A stretch of 64,000 nucleotides of DNA from SMYC01 sp965197495 (GTDB taxonomy: Bacteria; Acidobacteriota; Vicinamibacteria; Marinacidobacterales; SMYC01): NCBI GenBank assembly GCA_965197495.1, contig OZ240210.1, positions 6,448,001-6,512,000 of the forward strand. Reading direction: 5' to 3'. Under the pieces are notes generated by a model. That model ran no database searches. It was not told the origin of the DNA and was given only the letters and a program-made list of their open reading frames with translations. Shown here piece by piece: positions 59,108-64,000 of this stretch. The stretch's first letter is position 1. Every line of letters begins with the position of its first letter. A program made the position numbers and the translations under genes.

Positions 59108-59179
59108 TTCAGACTCCTTTCAGCAGAAAGCTGATATTATCCTATCCTTTCCCCTATCCTTTCCCTATCCTTTCCAACG

Positions 59180-60499
59180 ATGAGAGCGGTCGATATACTC
59201 CACAAGAAAAGACGCGGGCTCGCACTCGAGCCCGAGGAGATTCGCTTTCTCGTAGATGGCTTCACCGCGGGCGCGATCCCGAGCTACCAAATCTCCGCTT
59301 TTCTCATGGCGGTGAGCATCCAAGGGATGAGCGAGCAAGAGACGCGCGCGCTCACGGAAACGATGCTAGCGAGCGGCGCGGTGCTCGATCTCTCGGACAT
59401 TCCGGGACCCAAAATCGACAAACACAGCACCGGCGGCGTCGGGGACAAGACGTCGCTCATCGTCGCCCCCCTCGCCGTAGCGGCGGGGCTGCGCGTGCCG
59501 ATGATCTCCGGCCGGGGCCTCGGGCATGCGGGCGGAACGCTGGACAAGCTCGAGGCCATTCCGGGCTTCGAGATCCGAATCGACGAGAAGCGCTTTTGCG
59601 AACTCGTCGCCTCCGTTGGATGCGCGCTCATCGGTCAGACCGATGGCATCGCTCCCGCGGACCGCAAGCTCTACGCGTTGCGGGACGTGACGGCCACGAT
59701 CGACAGTTTGCCGTTGATTACCGGCAGCATCCTCTCGAAAAAACTCGCCGAAGGGATTTCAGGGCTCGTTCTCGACGTGAAGTTCGGAAGCGGCGCGTTC
59801 ATGAAAACTGTCGAGCAAGCGAGCGCCCTCGCGAAACTTCTGCTCAAAACCGCGGCCCACATGGGCAAGAGAGCCGTCGCCCTCCTCACCGACATGAGCC
59901 AACCGCTCGGGAACTATGTCGGCAATGCACTCGAGGTAGAGGAGTCGATTGCCGTGCTCAAAGGCCACGGCGCCCGCGACTTGGCCGAGCTTTCGTTGAC
60001 GCTCACAGCGCACATGCTGGTGCTCGGCGACTTGGCGCGGACGGTCGAAGACGGAGAGAAGCAAGCGCGGCAGGAGCTTCAGTCCGGGCGGGGCCTCGAG
60101 AAGCTTCGGCAGATCGTCCGAGCACAAGGGGGCGACGCCGCCGTGATCGACGAGCCCCGCCTCCTCCCCAAAGCGAGCGCGAGACGCGCCCAAAAGGCGG
60201 CAGCCGGGGGCCACGTTTCGGCGATCGAGACGGAAGCGCTCGGGCGCGCGGCGATGCTCATTGGCGCTGGACGACGAACGGTGGACGATGTGATCGACCC
60301 GGCTGCGGGTCTCGTCATTCACAAGAAGCTCGGGGCTGAAGTCACCAAAGGCGAGCCGCTCCTCACATTTCACTACAACGATGACACGAACCTCGAAGAG
60401 GCTTCCGAGCTAGTGGCGAACGCCTATCAAATCACGAATACTCGAAACGCTCCGCGCGAGCTCGTGCACTCAGTTCTCACGACGGAAAGGAAGACTTGA
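59180..60499 (+). CDS. deoA: Thymidine/pyrimidine-nucleoside phosphorylase
   Basis: 439 residues. Signature IDKHSTGGVGDKTSLIVAPL and MISGRGLGHAGGTLDKLEAI; N-terminal DILHKKRRGLALEPEEIRFL. It splits thymidine, deoxyuridine or uridine to base and sugar-1-phosphate (DeoA or Pdp; not separable here). No ribosome-binding site is seen: the leader is CCTATCCTTTCC repeated three times (59141-59177). First gene of the salvage operon. Confidence 0.93.
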   Translation: MRAVDILHKKRRGLALEPEEIRFLVDGFTAGAIPSYQISAFLMAVSIQGMSEQETRALTETMLASGAVLDLSDIPGPKIDKHSTGGVGDKTSLIVAPLAVAAGLRVPMISGRGLGHAGGTLDKLEAIPGFEIRIDEKRFCELVASVGCALIGQTDGIAPADRKLYALRDVTATIDSLPLITGSILSKKLAEGISGLVLDVKFGSGAFMKTVEQASALAKLLLKTAAHMGKRAVALLTDMSQPLGNYVGNALEVEESIAVLKGHGARDLAELSLTLTAHMLVLGDLARTVEDGEKQARQELQSGRGLEKLRQIVRAQGGDAAVIDEPRLLPKASARRAQKAAAGGHVSAIETEALGRAAMLIGAGRRTVDDVIDPAAGLVIHKKLGAEVTKGEPLLTFHYNDDTNLEEASELVANAYQITNTRNAPRELVHSVLTTERKT

Positions 60500-61701
60500 T
60501 GGAGCAATATATCGGCATCGTCGGGCTAGTGGTCCTTTTGGGGATCGCCTATCTCGCGTCACAGAATCGAAAAGCCATCGACGGGCGCGTCATCGTCTGG
60601 GGACTCGTTCTCCAGTTTGCTTTCGCTTTGTTCGTGATGAAGGTTCCGGTCGGCGTGTCGATTCTTGCGTGGGTGAGCGGCGTCGTGACCGAGCTCATGG
60701 ACAAAGCTTCGGCCGGTGCGGAGGTCCTCTTCGGAACCGAGCTCGCGAAGAATCAAAGCCTCGGCTTCATCTTCGCGGTCAAAGCCCTCCCTATCATCAT
60801 CTTTCTTTCTTCCCTCTTCGCGGTCATGTACTACATCGGGCTGTTGCAGATCATCGTCTTGGCGATGGCCAAAGTGATGGCGCGCACGATGGGGACGAGC
60901 GGCGCGGAATCGCTCGCGACCGCGGCCAACGTTTTCATGGGTCAGACCGAGGCCCCTCTCGTCATCGCGCCCTACATCGACAAGATGACCAATTCGGAAG
61001 TTGCCATGTTGATGATCGGCGGAATGGCGACGATCTCAGGCGCCGTGTTGGGCGCCTATATCGAATTCGGGGCCCAAGCACAATTCTTGTTGGCCGCGAG
61101 CATCATGAACGCCCCCGCTGCCATCGTGATGGCGAAGATGCTCGTTCCGGAAATGGGTGAGCCCCTCACACGCGGCGAAGTCAAGCTCAAGCTCGAGCGA
61201 AAAGAAGTCAACATTATCGACGCCGCCGCGCGGGGCGCGAGCGCCGGCATGACGCTGTCTCTCAACATCGCAGCCATGTTGATAGCCTTCGTGTCGCTCG
61301 TAGCACTCGTTAATTGGCCACTCCAGTATTTCGATCTCTCGCTCGAGCAGATCTTTGCCAGGCTGTTCGCGCCTCTCGCTTACTTGATGGGCGTCCCTTG
61401 GGCAGATTCGGGCACGGTCGGGAACCTGATCGGGCAAAAAGTGATCATCAACGAGTTCGTCGCCTATCAATCGCTGGGAGCGCTCAAGACCGCGGGTGCT
61501 ATCGGCGCGCGCGCCGAGCTCATCTCCACCTACGCTCTGTGCGGTTTCGCCAATATCGGCTCTATCGCGATCCTAATAGGCGGGATTGGCGGCCTGGCAC
61601 CAGGACGCAAGGAAGACCTCGCCCGCCTCGGGCTTCGAGCGCTCCTTGGCGGATCGCTCGCCACGTTCATGACCGCGACGATTGCTGGACTCTTGAGTTG
61701 A
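60499..61701 (+). CDS. nupC: Concentrative nucleoside transporter NupC
   Basis: About 400 residues from ATG 60499, which overlaps the deoA stop (TGATG) and has GGAAAGGAAG ahead. Membrane protein of the CNT family: VFMGQTEAPLVIAPYIDKMT, MLMIGGMATISGAVLGAYI, LINQKVIINEFVAY-type GQKVIINEFVAYQSLG, ALCGFANIGSIAILIGGIGG. Imports nucleosides with H+ or Na+ for the neighbouring phosphorylases. Confidence 0.95.
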   Translation: MEQYIGIVGLVVLLGIAYLASQNRKAIDGRVIVWGLVLQFAFALFVMKVPVGVSILAWVSGVVTELMDKASAGAEVLFGTELAKNQSLGFIFAVKALPIIIFLSSLFAVMYYIGLLQIIVLAMAKVMARTMGTSGAESLATAANVFMGQTEAPLVIAPYIDKMTNSEVAMLMIGGMATISGAVLGAYIEFGAQAQFLLAASIMNAPAAIVMAKMLVPEMGEPLTRGEVKLKLERKEVNIIDAAARGASAGMTLSLNIAAMLIAFVSLVALVNWPLQYFDLSLEQIFARLFAPLAYLMGVPWADSGTVGNLIGQKVIINEFVAYQSLGALKTAGAIGARAELISTYALCGFANIGSIAILIGGIGGLAPGRKEDLARLGLRALLGGSLATFMTATIAGLLS

Positions 61702-61729
61702 GTGTCGTTTTCCATTGTCGGGAAGGCGT

Positions 61730-62554
61730 ATGAATATCGTTGAGAAAATTCAAGAAGCCGCCACCTATGTCGGGTCGAAGACGAAGATTCGGGCCAAGGT
61801 CGGAATCGTGCTCGGGTCGGGGCTCGGCGCGTTCGCCGATTCATTGACGGAGGCGACCGAATTTCCCTACGAGGCTATTCCTCATTTCCCGAGCTCGAGC
61901 GTCGAAGGGCACAAAGGCAAGTTGATCGCGGGCAAGTTCGCGAATGTTCCGGTGCTCGTCATGGCCGGCCGCGTACATGCCTACGAAGGCTATAGCGCCG
62001 CGGACGTCGTGTTCCCGGCTCGCGTCATGGTGACAAGCGGCGCACAGAACCTCGTCCTCACCAATGCCGCTGGCGCTGTCAATGCCGCGTTCAAGCCCGG
62101 CGATCTGATGGTCATTACCGACCAATTGAACTTGACCGGCTTGAACCCTCTCGTCGGCCCGGAGCTGCCCGAGCTTGGACATCGCTTCACCGACGTTTCA
62201 TCCGCCTATCATCCCGCTAATATCGAGACATGTGACAAAGCCGCGCGCCGGATCGGATTGACCTTGAGAAAAGGCGTCTATGCGGGGCTTCTCGGGCCGA
62301 GCTTCGAGACGCCAGCCGAGATTCGCATGCTCCGCACGATGGGGGCCGACGCCGTCGGGATGTCGACCGTGCTCGAGACGATCGCCGCGCATCAGATGCG
62401 TGCCCGCGTGCTCGGGATCTCCTGTATCACCAACATGGCCGCTGGAATCCTTCAGCACAAAATCAACCATCAAGAGGTCATGGAAGTCGGCGCTCGCGTC
62501 AGCTCCGTATTCCTCGAGCTCATCGGCTCACTCTTACCGGATCTAACGAAATGA
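61730..62554 (+). CDS. punA: Purine-nucleoside phosphorylase
   Basis: About 274 residues from ATG 61730 (NIVEKIQEAATYVGSKTKIR), GGGAAGG just ahead. GIVLGSGLGAFADSLTEATE, VMAGRVHAYEGYSAADVVFP, YAGLLGPSFETPAEIRMLRT, GADAVGMSTVLETIAAHQMR: trimeric PNP family. Splits inosine and guanosine to hypoxanthine and guanine. Confidence 0.95.
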   Translation: MNIVEKIQEAATYVGSKTKIRAKVGIVLGSGLGAFADSLTEATEFPYEAIPHFPSSSVEGHKGKLIAGKFANVPVLVMAGRVHAYEGYSAADVVFPARVMVTSGAQNLVLTNAAGAVNAAFKPGDLMVITDQLNLTGLNPLVGPELPELGHRFTDVSSAYHPANIETCDKAARRIGLTLRKGVYAGLLGPSFETPAEIRMLRTMGADAVGMSTVLETIAAHQMRARVLGISCITNMAAGILQHKINHQEVMEVGARVSSVFLELIGSLLPDLTK

Positions 62555-62946
62555 CCGACATTCCAAAAGAGCTCGTCGAGCAAGCGACGCGCGTCCGCGA
62601 GAATGCAGTGGCGGATTTCTCCAAGTTCAAAGTCGGCGCAGCACTTCGCACCGACGGAGGCGATATCTTTACCGGCTGCAACGTCGAGAACGCTACGCTC
62701 GGACTGACCGTATGCACCGAGCGGGTGGCGCTCTTCAAAGCGCTTTCCGAAGGCGCCCGGGCCTTCACCGAGATCGTCGTCGTCACCGCCGCCGAAAAAC
62801 CGACGTCACCCTGCGGCGCTTGCCGGCAAATGCTGTGGGAGTTCTGTGGCGACATCCCCGTTTACATGGTGAGCACCAACGGGACGAACGACACGATGAA
62901 GACGAGCGCGCTGTTTCCGAGAGCGTTCGATAAATCGGGCCTGTGA
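62551..62946 (+). CDS. cdd: Cytidine deaminase
   Basis: 131 residues; ATG overlaps the punA stop. FSKFKVGAALRTDGGDIFTG, NVENATLGLTVCTERVALFK (zinc Cys and catalytic Glu in CTER, a common CAER variant), and PCGACRQMLWEFCGDIPVYM with the other two zinc Cys. Turns cytidine to uridine, feeding the phosphorylase. Confidence 0.95.
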   Translation: MTDIPKELVEQATRVRENAVADFSKFKVGAALRTDGGDIFTGCNVENATLGLTVCTERVALFKALSEGARAFTEIVVVTAAEKPTSPCGACRQMLWEFCGDIPVYMVSTNGTNDTMKTSALFPRAFDKSGL

Positions 62947-63028
62947 GGCTGTGACGACCGTGTGCTCGCTTGTCGTCCGTGCTGCCGGCTACCTGCTACC
63001 CGGGCGTTTCGGCACGTCCTCAGCTGAC

Positions 63029-63535
63029 TCAGTCTTGTACAGCTATATACGGTAGTTCGCGGAAGCGTTGGTTGTCGTCTAGGCCGTAGCCAACGACGAA
63101 GCGATCGGGGACTTCGAAGCCGACATAATCTACAGGAACGTCGATCTCGCGCCGGGACGGCTTCGAGAGAAACGCGGCCACCTTCAACGTCGCCGGCTCG
63201 CGCGAGCGGAGCATGTTGAGAAGATAGTTGAGCGTGAGACCTGTATCCGCGATGTCCTCGACCAAGATCACGTCGCGGCCAGCGAGCGATGCGTCCAGGT
63301 CCTTCGTCAGCTGGACCTCTCCACTCGAGGTCTTGCCCTTCCCGTAGGACGACACCGCGAGGAAGTCGAGCGTCACCGGCACTTCCATCACTCGCGCGAG
63401 ATCGGCGAGAAAAGTATAAGCGCCTTTCAGCACGCAGACGAGATGGACCGTCTTCCCTGATAATCCGCGCTGATTTCTTTACCCAGCTCGCGGACACGTT
63501 TCGCGATTTGTTCTTCGGTTGATCAGGACTTCCAT
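63029..63535 (-). pseudogene. hpt: Hypoxanthine phosphoribosyltransferase with two frameshifts
   Basis: C-terminal three quarters are intact: VLKGAYTFLADLARVMEVPV, GRDVILVEDIADTGLTLNYL (PRPP loop), VGFEVPDRFVVGYGLDD. The N-terminus is broken. From ATG 63535 MEVLI needs two extra bases to continue as STEEQIAKRVRELGKEIS (near 63519). A missing A near 63455 then separates SADYQG from KTVHLVCVLKGAY. The two changes sum to three bases, so the outer frames agree but the middle is off and hits a stop. Either a real pseudogene or sequence indels. Confidence 0.75.
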
Positions 63536-63612
63536 TCTCTGTCTAGTATCTTTATCGCATGCTCGCCTTATTGCCTATCGACAGGCCGCAGTTGTTCAGC
63601 AGCCTGCGCGGA

Positions 63613-64000
63613 TCAGCCCTGGGCGAACAATTCGAACGTCACGATAATGACGCCGTAGGCTTCGGTGGGCTGGCCCTCTTTGAGGGCGGGCTTCCACCTC
63701 CAGAGTTTGGCATTCTCTTTAGCCGCCTCGACGCAATACGGAAGGGATTTCAAGACCCCGACGACCTCGGTGGTCCCGTCGAGCTTCACGAGGATTCGGA
63801 GGATAACTTCCCCGCCCACCATCTTTTCGCGGGCAGCGGCCGGATAGTCGGGTATCGGAGGCTTGAAAACAACCGTGGGATCGATATCCCACGCGCCCGG
63901 CGAGTAATCGCCGCCGCCGAAACCGCCTCCGCGCCCGGGGCCGACACCCCAACCTTCGCCGCTACCCACGCCCGTGCCTTCGCCGCCACCGACACCGCCA
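63613..64000 (-). CDS. TonB C-terminal-domain protein (5' end beyond the window)
   Basis: Visible part: a Gly-rich linker (VGSGEGWGVGPGRGGGFGGG), then the TonB C-terminal fold: PIPDYPAAAREKMVGGEVIL, RILVKLDGTTEVVGVLKSLP, AAKENAKLWRWKPALKEGQP and VIIVTFELFAQG at the end. The frame is still open at 64000 with more Gly-rich codons, so the membrane anchor is outside. Probably an energy transducer to outer-membrane transport. Confidence 0.85.
   Translation of the reverse strand, partial: GGVGGGEGTGVGSGEGWGVGPGRGGGFGGGDYSPGAWDIDPTVVFKPPIPDYPAAAREKMVGGEVILRILVKLDGTTEVVGVLKSLPYCVEAAKENAKLWRWKPALKEGQPTEAYGVIIVTFELFAQG

Overview
The window looks like part of a chromosome from a GC-rich, diderm (LPS-bearing) bacterium. 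It encodes LptE, LpxA, LpxI, FabZ, Skp, BamA, LolC/LolD, two TonB-domain proteins and a BamA-linked envelope cluster. Ser/Thr kinase, DUF4388, TPR, J-domain and SpoIID/LytB proteins together suggest Acidobacteriota or a related deep phylum such as Myxococcota or Desulfobacterota. That placement is an inference from gene content; no rRNA is present to settle it.

Layout. (1) 1-18.1 kb is an accessory zone full of insertion sequences: an IS200-type tnpA, two ISL3 copies, a cargo-bearing IS1595 transposon, and an ISL3 > IS1380 > IS3 nest. Target duplications can be read for the ISL3, IS1595, IS1380 and IS3 elements. Between them lie a Ser/Thr kinase gene cut in two by two successive insertions, a SurA-DsbA-like protein with an in-frame TGA exactly at its catalytic cysteine (candidate selenoprotein), an alkaline phosphatase, a LOG-family protein, a dead tnpB and remnants of other genes. 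(2) 18.1-30.9 kb holds housekeeping genes: purine permease, rpsT, holA, lptE-leuS, TPR proteins, mutY, an M20 peptidase/VOC pair and an HDAC-family deacetylase, plus a 189-bp IS1380-type MITE. (3) 30.98-32.34 kb is an ISAzo13 element inserted in the last codons of fabF. (4) 32.3-37.9 kb is a leftward yceD-rpmF-fabD-fabG-acpP-fabF cluster behind a good promoter, next to miaA-hfq. (5) 38.4-57.4 kb is a long leftward run for envelope biogenesis and core functions: ech, ribH, nusB, lysS, lolC, lolD, clpC, bamA, skp, fabZ, lpxA, lpxI, a Gfo/Idh oxidoreductase, a TonB-like protein, SpoIID and DUF4388. (6) 57.5-63.6 kb has small membrane proteins and a rightward nucleoside-salvage operon (deoA/pdp-nupC-punA-cdd). 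Both flanking phosphoribosyltransferase genes (upp, hpt) are broken. (7) The right edge cuts a TonB C-terminal-domain gene.

How the genes work together. fabD/fabG/acpP/fabF/fabZ supply acyl-ACP to LpxA; LpxI follows in lipid A synthesis; LptE, Skp, BamA and LolC/D build the outer membrane. NupC imports nucleosides, which Cdd, the pyrimidine-nucleoside phosphorylase and PunA convert to bases and (deoxy)ribose-1-phosphate. The most notable points are the Sec-candidate oxidoreductase with a SECIS-like hairpin, the reconstructable kinase-J-TPR gene, and the IS1595 transposon whose terminal repeats carry inward promoters. No tRNA, rRNA or CRISPR array was found. Bases 1-94 hold nothing recognisable.
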